From an uncultured Lysobacterales bacterium (GTDB lineage Bacteria; Pseudomonadota; Gammaproteobacteria; Xanthomonadales; SZUA-36), in the NCBI GenBank assembly GCA_937995275.1, contig CALKKN010000009.1, positions 1 to 5,676 on the forward strand: 5,676 nucleotides of DNA. The letters are read 5' to 3'. Of the stretch, positions 1 to 5,373 are shown in pieces. The notes below the pieces were generated by a model. That model made no database searches and had not been told where the DNA came from. It saw nothing but the letters and a program-made list of their open reading frames with translations. Position 1 is the first letter of the stretch, and each line of letters opens with the position of its first letter. The position numbers and the translations under genes are program-made.

Positions 1-15
1 CCCATCTTGACGTCC

Positions 16-30
16 GGTCCGCGCCGGACC
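16..30. repeat. Short perfect hairpin at the 3' end of sdhB
   Basis: The stem is GGTCCG, loop CGC, stem CGGACC, a perfect 6-bp inverted repeat. It begins on the last base of the sdhB stop codon, read on the minus strand. A shifted pairing (GTCCGG at 12-17 with CCGGAC at 24-29) is equally perfect. No run of T follows on the minus strand, so this is not a convincing Rho-independent terminator. It could be an mRNA 3'-end or intercistronic stem if the operon continues beyond the window edge, or a chance feature of GC-rich sequence. Confidence 0.35.
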
Positions 31-812
31 TAGACCACCCGCTCCACCATCAGCTTCTTCACCTCGGCGATGGCTTTCGCGGGATTGAGGCCCTTGGGGC
101 AGGTCTTGGTGCAGTTCATGATGGTGTGGCAGCGGTAGAGCCGGAAGGGGTCTTCGAGCTGATCGAGCCGCTCGCCGCTCGCCTCGTCGCGGCTGTCGAT
201 CAGCCAGCGATAGGCGTGCAAGAGCGCCGCCGGGCCAAGGTAGCGGTCGCCGTTCCACCAGTAGCTGGGACACGAGGTCGAGCAGGACGCGCACATCACG
301 CATTCGTAGAGGCCGTCGAGCTTCTCGCGGTCGTCCTTGGACTGCAGGCGCTCCCGGTCCGGCGGTGTCGTGCTCTGGGTACGGATCCAGGGCCGGATGG
401 TGGCGTACTGGGCATAGAAGTGCGACAGGTCCGGGACGATATCCTTCACCACCGGCAGGTGCGGCAGGGGATTGACCCGGACGTCACCCTTGATTTCGGT
501 AATCGGCTGCGTGCAGGCCAGCGTGTTGACGCCGTCGATATTCATCGCGCAGGAGCCGCAAATACCCTCGCGGCAGGATCGCCTGAAAGTCAGGGTGGGG
601 TCGACCTCGTTCTTGATCTTGATAACGGCGTCCAGCACCATCGGCCCGCAGTCGTCGAGATCGATCTCGTAGCTGTCGACCCGTGGATTGCTGTCGTCGT
701 CCGGATCCCACCGGTAAATCCGGAATAACTTGGTGTTGCTGGCGCCGGCCGGCGCCGCATGGTGTGTGCCCGTGCCGATGCGCGAGTTCTTGGGCAGGCG
801 GAATTCAGCCAT
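30..812 (-). CDS. sdhB: Succinate dehydrogenase iron-sulfur subunit SdhB
   Basis: This 260-residue subunit carries electrons from the FAD of SdhA through [2Fe-2S], [4Fe-4S] and [3Fe-4S] clusters to the quinone site of complex II, on the cytoplasmic face of the inner membrane. All cluster ligands are visible. An N-terminal ferredoxin domain has Cys80, Cys85, Cys88 and Cys100 (CREGICGSC, then TLAC). The C-terminal domain has [12 protein letters not shown] (Cys171, 174, 177, 181), then Cys228, 234 and 238 ([14 protein letters not shown]). By alignment with E. coli SdhB, quinone-pocket residues Pro182, Trp186, His229 and Ile231 are kept. The N-terminus is about 20-25 residues longer than in E. 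coli, as in mitochondrial-type SdhB. I chose the ATG at 812: it lies one base after the sdhA stop and has GAGGG about 10 bases upstream. An in-frame ATG at 845 would overlap sdhA by 32 bases. Last sdh gene seen; the stop is TAG. Confidence 0.97.
   Translation of the reverse strand: MAEFRLPKNSRIGTGTHHAAPAGASNTKLFRIYRWDPDDDSNPRVDSYEIDLDDCGPMVLDAVIKIKNEVDPTLTFRRSCREGICGSCAMNIDGVNTLACTQPITEIKGDVRVNPLPHLPVVKDIVPDLSHFYAQYATIRPWIRTQSTTPPDRERLQSKDDREKLDGLYECVMCASCSTSCPSYWWNGDRYLGPAALLHAYRWLIDSRDEASGERLDQLEDPFRLYRCHTIMNCTKTCPKGLNPAKAIAEVKKLMVERVV
741..756. repeat. 16-bp perfect palindrome inside sdhB
   Basis: GGCGCCGGCCGGCGCC is identical to its reverse complement. It lies in the 5' part of sdhB and encodes the Ala/Pro/Gly-rich stretch around residues 18-23, a variable segment before the ferredoxin domain. 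The low-complexity protein sequence combined with GC-rich codon choice can explain it. It could also fold as an mRNA stem, although a perfect palindrome without a loop would have to open its centre. Confidence 0.5.
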
Positions 813-813
813 A

Positions 814-2604
814 TCAATAAACCCTCGCTTGAGGCGGCACGACATCGGCGTCGTCGGTCAGCGTATACATGTGCACCGGCCGGTAGTCGATCGAGATGCG
901 GCCGTTGCCGTGCAGCCAGGACAGCGTGTGCTTCATCCAGTTTTCGTCGTCCCGCTCCGGGTGGTCTTCACGGGCATGGGCGCCGCGGCTTTCCCTGCGG
1001 TTTTCCGCCGAGAACATCGTGGTCACCGCGCAGCCCAGCAGGTTGCGGAGTTCCAGTGTCTCCACCAGGTCCGAATTCCAGACCAGGGACCGGTCGCTGA
1101 CGCGCACGTCGCGGAAGGCCTCGCTGACCCGTGCAATCAGACGACACCCCTCTTCGAGCACCTCGCCGGTCCTGAACACCGCCGCATTGTTCTGCATGAC
1201 CGCCTGCATTTCGTCCCGGATGGGGGCCGTCGCCTGCGAACCGTCCGCATGCCGCAGCGCATCGAAGCTGTCCAGCAGGGCCTCGACCGAACCCGCCGGC
1301 AGATCCGGATGGCGCGCGCCGGCTTCGACGACCTCCATGCAGCGCTGGGCAACCGCGCGCCCGAACACGATCAGGTCCAGCAGCGAGTTCGACCCGAGAC
1401 GGTTGGCGCCGTGCACCGAAACACAAGCGGCCTCGCCGATGGCGAACAACCCGGGAACTACCGTATCCGGGTTCCCGTCTCTCAGCGTTACGACTTCTCC
1501 CATGTAGTTCGTCGGAATTCCGCCCATGTTGTAGTGGACCGTGGGCAGGACCGGGATGGGATCGGTCGTGACGTCCACGCCGGCGAAGATGCTGGCGCTT
1601 TCGGCGATACCCGGCAGACGCTCGTTGATGACCTCGGCGCCCAGGTGCTGCAGGTTGAGGTAGATGTGGTCGCCCTTGGGGCCCACGCCGCGGCCCTCGC
1701 GGATCTCGATGGTCATGGAACGGCTGACCACGTCGCGCGACGCCAGGTCCTTGGCGTTGGGAGCATAGCGCTCCATGAACCGTTCCCCCTCGGAATTGGT
1801 CAGGAAGCCGCCTTCGCCGCGTACACCCTCGGTGATCAGGCAACCGGCGCCGTAGATGCCGGTCGGGTGAAACTGGACGAACTCCATGTCCTGCAGCGGC
1901 AGTCCGGCGCGCAGCACCATGCCGTTGCCGTCGCCGGTGCAGGTGTGGGCCGAAGTGCAGGAGAAATAGCTGCGGCCGTAGCCGCCGGTGGCCAGTATCA
2001 CGGCGTGCGCGCGGAACAGGTGAAGCGTGCCGTCGGCGAGGTCCCAGGCCAGCACGCCGCGGCAGGCGCCGGACTCGTCCATCAGCAGGTCGATGGCGAA
2101 GTATTCGATGTAGAAGGTTGCGTCATGTTTGAGCGACTGCTGGTACAGCGTATGCAGAATCGCGTGGCCGGTGCGGTCCGCGGCCGCGCAGGTCCGCTGC
2201 GCCGTGCCCTTGCCGAAGTGGGTCGTCATGCCGCCGAACGGGCGTTGGTAAATCCGTCCGTCTTCGGTGCGGGAGAAAGGCACCCCGAAGTGCTCCAGCT
2301 CGATCACTGACGGCACCGCCTCGCGGCACATGTATTCGATCGCGTCCTGGTCGCCCAGCCAGTCCGACCCCTTGATCGTGTCGTACATGTGCCAGCGCCA
2401 GTCGTCATCACCCATGTTGCCCAGCGCGGCCGACATGCCGCCCTGTGCCGCTACCGTATGGCTGCGCGTCGGAAAGACCTTGGTGATGCAGGCCGTCGAC
2501 AGCCCGGTGGCCGCGAGTCCCATGGTGGCCCGGAGACCGGCGCCGCCGGCCCCGACGACGACAACGTCGTACCTGTGTTCCTGGAGTTCGTAAGCCCGGC
2601 CCAT
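814..2604 (-). CDS. sdhA: Succinate dehydrogenase flavoprotein subunit SdhA
   Basis: This is the 596-residue catalytic subunit that oxidises succinate to fumarate with covalently bound FAD (E. coli SdhA is 588 residues). The N-terminal Rossmann dinucleotide motif is [14 protein letters not shown] (13-26). The FAD-linking histidine is His49 in [11 protein letters not shown]. Substrate-site and catalytic residues match the E. coli pattern: His246 (FHPTG), Arg290 (ASRDVVSRS, the proton-shuttle arginine), His357 (TVHYNMGG) and Arg402 ([11 protein letters not shown]). The C-terminal domain ends in the typical RPVHMYTL segment (575-582) and a PQARVY tail. The ATG at 2604 follows the sdhD stop by three bases, with a GGGG-type Shine-Dalgarno sequence just upstream. 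The gene is intact, with no frameshift. The N-terminal third (KVFPTRSHT, the [21 protein letters not shown] region) resembles alphaproteobacterial/mitochondrial SDHA closely, which fits the DUF1674 gene at the head of the same operon. Confidence 0.98.
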   Translation of the reverse strand: MGRAYELQEHRYDVVVVGAGGAGLRATMGLAATGLSTACITKVFPTRSHTVAAQGGMSAALGNMGDDDWRWHMYDTIKGSDWLGDQDAIEYMCREAVPSVIELEHFGVPFSRTEDGRIYQRPFGGMTTHFGKGTAQRTCAAADRTGHAILHTLYQQSLKHDATFYIEYFAIDLLMDESGACRGVLAWDLADGTLHLFRAHAVILATGGYGRSYFSCTSAHTCTGDGNGMVLRAGLPLQDMEFVQFHPTGIYGAGCLITEGVRGEGGFLTNSEGERFMERYAPNAKDLASRDVVSRSMTIEIREGRGVGPKGDHIYLNLQHLGAEVINERLPGIAESASIFAGVDVTTDPIPVLPTVHYNMGGIPTNYMGEVVTLRDGNPDTVVPGLFAIGEAACVSVHGANRLGSNSLLDLIVFGRAVAQRCMEVVEAGARHPDLPAGSVEALLDSFDALRHADGSQATAPIRDEMQAVMQNNAAVFRTGEVLEEGCRLIARVSEAFRDVRVSDRSLVWNSDLVETLELRNLLGCAVTTMFSAENRRESRGAHAREDHPERDDENWMKHTLSWLHGNGRISIDYRPVHMYTLTDDADVVPPQARVY

Positions 2605-2607
2605 TCG

Positions 2608-2988
2608 TCAGTTCCCCACCGCGATTTTCAGCACCTGGACAATACCCAGCGCCATGCCGAAATACGCCCCGACGCGGGTCATGAAGTGCAGCACCACCTC
2701 CACGGCCGGCTGATGCACATAATCCTCGATTACCACCTGTAGTCCGAGCATGGCGTGGTACAGGAGGACCACGACCAGCAGGATCGCGAGGGCCGCATTG
2801 ACCGGGTGCGCCACGAAGGCCTGCGCGGTCGCATGGTCGGCGCCGGCCAGCGCAAACGCGGCGTAGACCAGCCAGGCGACCAGGAAGATCAGCAACACCG
2901 CGGACGCGCGCTGCGCGAACCAGTGATGCACGCCCGCTTTGGCGCTGCCATGGCCGCGGGCGCGCGCCAGTGGATTCGTCAGGCTCAT
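2608..2988 (-). CDS. sdhD: Succinate dehydrogenase membrane anchor subunit SdhD
   Basis: This 126-residue hydrophobic subunit, together with SdhC, anchors complex II and forms the heme b and ubiquinone sites. Three membrane segments are visible at about residues 29-50, 62-83 and 103-124. The heme ligand is probably His78 (LLYHAMLG). The DY pair Asp89-Tyr90 in EDYVH matches the quinone-site Asp82-Tyr83 of E. coli, with the same 12-residue spacing from the histidine to the tyrosine. Near the N-terminus, WFAQRASAVLL (23-33) is the usual start of helix I. I chose the ATG at 2988: it overlaps the sdhC stop as ATGA, which indicates translational coupling, and has GGGGGTG at a suitable distance upstream. 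The reading frame is open further upstream through sdhC, but that part is not SdhD-like. Sequence identity in this family is low, so the call rests on motifs and on position between sdhC and sdhA. Confidence 0.94.
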   Translation of the reverse strand: MSLTNPLARARGHGSAKAGVHHWFAQRASAVLLIFLVAWLVYAAFALAGADHATAQAFVAHPVNAALAILLVVVLLYHAMLGLQVVIEDYVHQPAVEVVLHFMTRVGAYFGMALGIVQVLKIAVGN

Positions 2989-3371
2989 GTCAGCACCCCC
3001 AGCAGCACCGCGGTCAGCAGCGCCGCGGCGATCAGAACCAGCCAGCCGCCCGTGTAGGCACTGCGGAGGTCCAGCGCGCGGCCACTGTCCCAGACCAGGT
3101 GCCGGATGCCGTTGAACAGGTGGTAACTGAGGCTGAGCAGGCAGGCGGCGAGAACCAGGATGCCGAACCCGCTGCCGAAAAAGGCCACCACGGTCTGGTA
3201 GCTCTGCGGACCGCTCGCGACGGCGGCGATCCACCACAACAACAGCGGTGCACCGACCACGGTGAGCAAGACGCCAGTGGCGCGGTGCGTGATCGACATC
3301 AGCGAAGTCAGTTGCGGCCGGTAGTACGGCCCGATCATAAACGGGGAGATGGGTCTTTTTTGGCTATTCAC
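2985..3371 (-). CDS. sdhC: Succinate dehydrogenase cytochrome b556 subunit SdhC
   Basis: This 128-residue membrane anchor is one of the two integral subunits of complex II. The N-terminal signature RPISP (6-10), then YRPQLTSLMSITHRATG (17-33), precedes helix I. Ser26 and Arg30 correspond to the E. coli quinone-binding Ser27 and Arg31. The family signature HLFNGIRHLVWD (84-95) supplies the heme b ligand His84, plus His91 and Asp95. Three membrane segments lie at about 32-52, 66-86 and 108-127. The start is GTG at 3371, with AGGG eight bases upstream. The next in-frame Met (residue 12) would cut off the conserved RPISP segment, so the GTG is preferred. The gene is 36 bases downstream of the DUF1674 gene and overlaps sdhD by four bases. 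Confidence 0.95.
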   Translation of the reverse strand: MNSQKRPISPFMIGPYYRPQLTSLMSITHRATGVLLTVVGAPLLLWWIAAVASGPQSYQTVVAFFGSGFGILVLAACLLSLSYHLFNGIRHLVWDSGRALDLRSAYTGGWLVLIAAALLTAVLLGVLT

Positions 3372-3379
3372 GATGGGTG

Positions 3380-3383
3380 CCCT
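3380..3383 (-). promoter_or_regulatory. Ribosome binding site supporting the GTG start of sdhC
   Basis: On the minus strand AGGG (within GACAGGGC) lies eight bases before the GTG at 3371. It decides the start, because the first in-frame ATG would remove the conserved RPISP segment of SdhC. Confidence 0.6.
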
Positions 3384-3407
3384 GTCTGCGCAACGGCTGC
3401 TCGGTGG

Positions 3408-3602
3408 TCAGAAATCGACACAGCGGCCATCTTTCTCCCAATCACCGAAGCGGGTCGGCTCGGGCCCCGGCCGGCCGCCGATTTCCCGTGGCCGAACCGG
3501 GATGGATTCGGGTGTCGGGCCGCTTTCCGGGTCTTTTGCCTGATCGCCCGTGACGTGGTTGCCGCCGTCGCCCGGCAGTTTATCGTCTGGTTGCCTGCTC
3601 AT
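3408..3602 (-). CDS. DUF1674/SDHAF4-type succinate dehydrogenase assembly factor, first gene of the sdh operon
   Basis: This is a 64-residue, hydrophilic protein with no signal peptide or membrane segment. Residues 1-38 look disordered (rich in Gly, Pro, Asp). Residues 39-64 carry the signature REIGGRPGPEPTRFGDW, then EKDGRCVDF, which matches the C-terminal block of the DUF1674 family that includes mitochondrial SDHAF4/Sdh8. In eukaryotes that factor binds flavinylated SdhA, limits its auto-oxidation and promotes assembly with SdhB. The same job here is inference from the family and from position. The gene stands first in the sdhCDAB operon, ends 36 bases before sdhC and has GGTGAG (3611-3616) eight bases before its ATG. 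A single cysteine (Cys62) lies near the C-terminus. The length is typical for bacterial members. It is not SdhE (SDHAF2 type), which has a different fold and no such motif. Confidence 0.87.
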   Translation of the reverse strand: MSRQPDDKLPGDGGNHVTGDQAKDPESGPTPESIPVRPREIGGRPGPEPTRFGDWEKDGRCVDF

Positions 3603-3628
3603 GCCTGGAACTCACCGCAAGGGTGTAT

Positions 3629-3655
3629 CGAGTGAACAGCTAATCTAATCACTCG
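3629..3655. promoter_or_regulatory. Candidate operator: perfect 7+7 inverted repeat over the sdh promoter
   Basis: CGAGTGA (3629-3635) and TCACTCG (3649-3655) are perfect reverse complements separated by 13 bases. The dyad covers the predicted -10 box (3642-3647) and the likely transcription start (about 3635) of the sdh operon, a position suited to repression. The arms are two helical turns apart centre to centre (20 bases), which suits a dimeric helix-turn-helix protein. I cannot name the regulator. The dyad could instead be coincidental. Confidence 0.4.
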
Positions 3656-3670
3656 GGCGGGGTTATTCAA
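3642..3670 (-). promoter_or_regulatory. Candidate sigma-70 promoter of the sdh operon
   Basis: On the minus strand, TTGAAT (3670-3665) and TAGATT (3647-3642) are separated by the ideal 17 bases. Each box matches consensus at about four of six positions. A start near 3635 gives a 5' leader of about 33 bases before the assembly factor ATG at 3602, with a Shine-Dalgarno sequence in place. The region is the only AT-richer stretch near the gene. Confidence 0.5.
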
Positions 3671-3683
3671 GGCAAATCCCCGC

Positions 3684-3710
3684 TTGCGGCGCAGCCGCTT
3701 TGGTTACAAT
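3684..3710 (+). promoter_or_regulatory. Candidate sigma-70 promoter of ygfZ
   Basis: TACAAT (3705-3710) is a good -10 box (five of six). The best -35 candidate is TTGCGG (3684-3689), with a short 15-base spacer, so the -35 assignment is weak. A start near 3717 would give a leader of about 33 bases before the GTG at 3750. The spacer contains a small perfect hairpin, GCGGC-GCA-GCCGC (3686-3698). The -35 lies only 13 bases from that of the opposite sdh promoter. Confidence 0.45.
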
Positions 3711-3739
3711 GCGCCACGCAAGTTCGAATTGCCAGAGAG

Positions 3740-3744
3740 AGGAG
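3740..3744 (+). promoter_or_regulatory. Ribosome binding site fixing the GTG start of ygfZ
   Basis: AGGAG within GAGAGAGGAG lies five bases before the GTG at 3750. It supports that codon as the start over an in-frame TTG at 3684, which would precede the predicted transcription start. Confidence 0.75.
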
Positions 3745-3749
3745 ATATC

Positions 3750-4571
3750 GTGACACCGGTTGCCCTGCCCTACCTGACCGCCGCGCGCGTGTCGGGACCC
3801 GACGCGGAATCGTTTCTGCAGGCCCAGTTGAGCGCCGATATCGCCAGGGTGGCGGATGGCGGCTCGACGTTTGCATGTTATTGCTCGCCGCGCGGTCAGG
3901 TCTTCGGTTTGCTGCTGGTGTGCCGGGCCCCGGAGGACTTCCTGGTGGCAGGGTCGGCCAGCCTGCTGCCCGGCATCCTGCAGCGGTTGCGGCTCTATGT
4001 GCTGCGGGCCCGTGTGCAGCTCGAACCGATCCCGGATGTAGTGGTTTGCGGGCTCCCGGAGGCCGCATCCGCCGCTTCGGAGGCGGGTGCCTTCAGTCCG
4101 CCGGACTGCGGCCTGGTCTATCAGGTACGATCCGACGGCGAATGTCCGACGGCTGCGGCCGACAGCTGGAAGGAGCGTGAACTGAGGCGCGGTATCGCCT
4201 GGCTGGGCCCGGAGACGACGGAACGCTTCATCCCGCAGATGCTGGGGTTCGAGGCGCTCGGCGCGGTGAGTTTCTCGAAGGGTTGCTACCCGGGCCAGGA
4301 GATCGTCGCGCGGACGAAGTACCTGGGCAAGGTCAAACGCGCGCCGCAGCGTTTGCGGGTCGACACCGCCCCGATCCCGGCCGGTTCAGCGGTGCGGCTG
4401 ACGGGCGGCGGCGGGTCGGTGGACGGCGCGGTAGTTGACAGCGTGGTTGCAACCGCAACTGCGGCAGGGCTCACCGGGGGGAGCGTCCTGCTGGTGGTTG
4501 CGCCCGAGCCGCCGGGGCCGGTCGAGACGCTCGATTTCGAGGGCAACACCTACCGCTGCGCAACGATGTAG
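3750..4571 (+). CDS. ygfZ: YgfZ: folate-binding protein for Fe-S cluster enzyme maintenance
   Basis: This is a 273-residue protein of the GcvT-related COG0354 family. E. coli YgfZ is a cytoplasmic, tetrahydrofolate-dependent factor needed for full activity of several Fe-S enzymes, including MiaB and succinate dehydrogenase. The family signature KGCYPGQE is at residues 177-184, with the essential cysteine as Cys179 (E. coli Cys228), followed by IVARTKYLGKVKR. Upstream are FLQAQLSADI (22-31, typically FLQGQLTNDV) and YCSPRGQVFG (44-53), both hallmarks of the family, then RRGIAWLGPET and FIPQMLGFE before the signature. It is shorter than E. coli YgfZ (326 residues), mostly because of a compact middle and C-terminal barrel. 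The GTG start is chosen for its strong Shine-Dalgarno sequence. The gene is divergent from the sdh operon and shares its control region, which fits a role in keeping SdhB clusters functional. Its 3' end overlaps the opposite methyltransferase gene by 22 bases. Confidence 0.93.
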   Translation: MTPVALPYLTAARVSGPDAESFLQAQLSADIARVADGGSTFACYCSPRGQVFGLLLVCRAPEDFLVAGSASLLPGILQRLRLYVLRARVQLEPIPDVVVCGLPEAASAASEAGAFSPPDCGLVYQVRSDGECPTAAADSWKERELRRGIAWLGPETTERFIPQMLGFEALGAVSFSKGCYPGQEIVARTKYLGKVKRAPQRLRVDTAPIPAGSAVRLTGGGGSVDGAVVDSVVATATAAGLTGGSVLLVVAPEPPGPVETLDFEGNTYRCATM

Positions 4572-5359
4572 CACACCCAGCCGGGATCCGCGTCGCCCAC
4601 GTCGGCCGGTTCGTAAATGCCGTTGCCCTCGTTGGCGTCCTCGTCGGCCCCCTCCCAGTAAACCGTCACGTCACTGAAACCGGCCTCGGCGAGCATCTCG
4701 CGCACTTCGGGCAGCGTCCACAGGCGCCAGCGGTAGCTGAAGGCGCGGTCCATTCGCGAGCCGTCGGGACATTCGAAGTGGATGAAGCAGTCCATCATCC
4801 CGTTGATGGGATTGAACGAGGCCTGCTCCCAGACGTAGGTGAAACCGTCGCACTCCCGCTCCTCCTCGATTTCGCGGGGCGCGTCGTAGCCGCCGTAGGC
4901 GTCCAGGAAGAAGATGCCGTCGTCGACCAGCCCCTCGTAGACATTTCGGAAGTAGGCGATCATGTCCGGTCGCGTGGGGAACAGGTAGTAGCTGAAGTTC
5001 ATCGCCAGCACGATATCGGCCGGCTCCGACAGGGTGTCGACCACGTCTTCCTGCAGCAGCTCGATCCGCGCCCGCTGTTCGTCGTCGAGCTGGGCGAGGT
5101 TGTTGAGCCGACCCCATTCCAGTACTTCGCCGTCGAGGTCCACGCCGATGGCATGGTGCCAGGGCTGGCGCCGCACCCAGTCGCAGGCCGTGTTGGCCGT
5201 GCCGCAGAAATCCTCCCTCAGCAGTTCGGCGGGCCGGTCACGCAGTTCCGCCCAGGTTTCCTCGACGAAGTCGAGCTCCGCTTCAGTGTCCTGGACCGCT
5301 TCCTGGTACAGGTAATGACGGTCGGACTGCGCCGCCATCGTTTTTCTGCCCAAACGCAT
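4550..5359 (-). CDS. Class I SAM-dependent methyltransferase, substrate unknown
   Basis: This is a soluble protein of 269 residues from the ATG at 5359. The Rossmann SAM-binding core is visible. A variant motif I, LREDFCGTAN (47-56), replaces the usual glycine-rich GxGxG. It is followed by IGVDLD (71-76) with the acidic ribose-binding residue, then ADIVLAMNFSYYLFP (114-128, motif IV region), LVDDGIFFLDAYGG (144-157) and the C-terminal RWRLWTLPEVREMLAEAGF block (210-228) common in this fold. The EDFCGT form marks a family I recall as uncharacterised methyltransferases. I cannot name the substrate. Three starts compete: GTG 5368, ATG 5359 (GGTGG about six bases upstream, chosen) and ATG 5338 (the point from which sequence looks conserved, but with a poor Shine-Dalgarno sequence). 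It follows ispG by about 14 bases, so co-transcription is likely. Its end overlaps ygfZ tail to tail by 22 bases. Confidence 0.85.
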   Translation of the reverse strand: MRLGRKTMAAQSDRHYLYQEAVQDTEAELDFVEETWAELRDRPAELLREDFCGTANTACDWVRRQPWHHAIGVDLDGEVLEWGRLNNLAQLDDEQRARIELLQEDVVDTLSEPADIVLAMNFSYYLFPTRPDMIAYFRNVYEGLVDDGIFFLDAYGGYDAPREIEEERECDGFTYVWEQASFNPINGMMDCFIHFECPDGSRMDRAFSYRWRLWTLPEVREMLAEAGFSDVTVYWEGADEDANEGNGIYEPADVGDADPGWVCYIVAQR

Positions 5360-5373
5360 GCCGCCCACCGGGA

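Noticed and set aside
813..845. Upstream ATG for sdhB at 845 (11 extra residues)
   Set aside because: It would overlap the sdhA end, and the extra residues do not resemble SdhB N-termini. The ATG at 812 gives tight coupling and the MAEFRLP start.
730..2310. Long plus-strand open frame of 526 codons
   Set aside because: It lies antisense to sdhA and sdhB, has no recognisable domain and shows the Arg/Val/His-rich composition typical of the complement of GC-rich genes. The minus-strand genes are unambiguous.
2970..3635. Plus-strand open frame of 221 codons across sdhC and the DUF1674 gene
   Set aside because: Antisense shadow: low-complexity Gln/Ala/Arg sequence, no family motif, no good ribosome binding site. 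Both minus-strand genes have clear signatures.
3642..3667. Possible IscR type 2 site on the minus strand (ATAACCCC half)
   Set aside because: The left half fits the consensus AWARCCCY, but the centre and right half do not (no TTTG and a poor GKKKTKWA match). Half a site is not enough to call, although its place between the -35 and -10 is suggestive given the Fe-S theme.
3684..3749. TTG-initiated N-terminal extension of YgfZ by 22 residues
   Set aside because: It starts upstream of the likely -10 box (3705-3710), lacks a ribosome binding site, and the extra residues are not family-like. The GTG at 3750 has AGGAG at five bases.
4571..4620. Terminator for ygfZ after its stop
   Set aside because: Only weak, long-loop pairings (CCGG with CCGG) and no T run; this stretch is also coding on the other strand.
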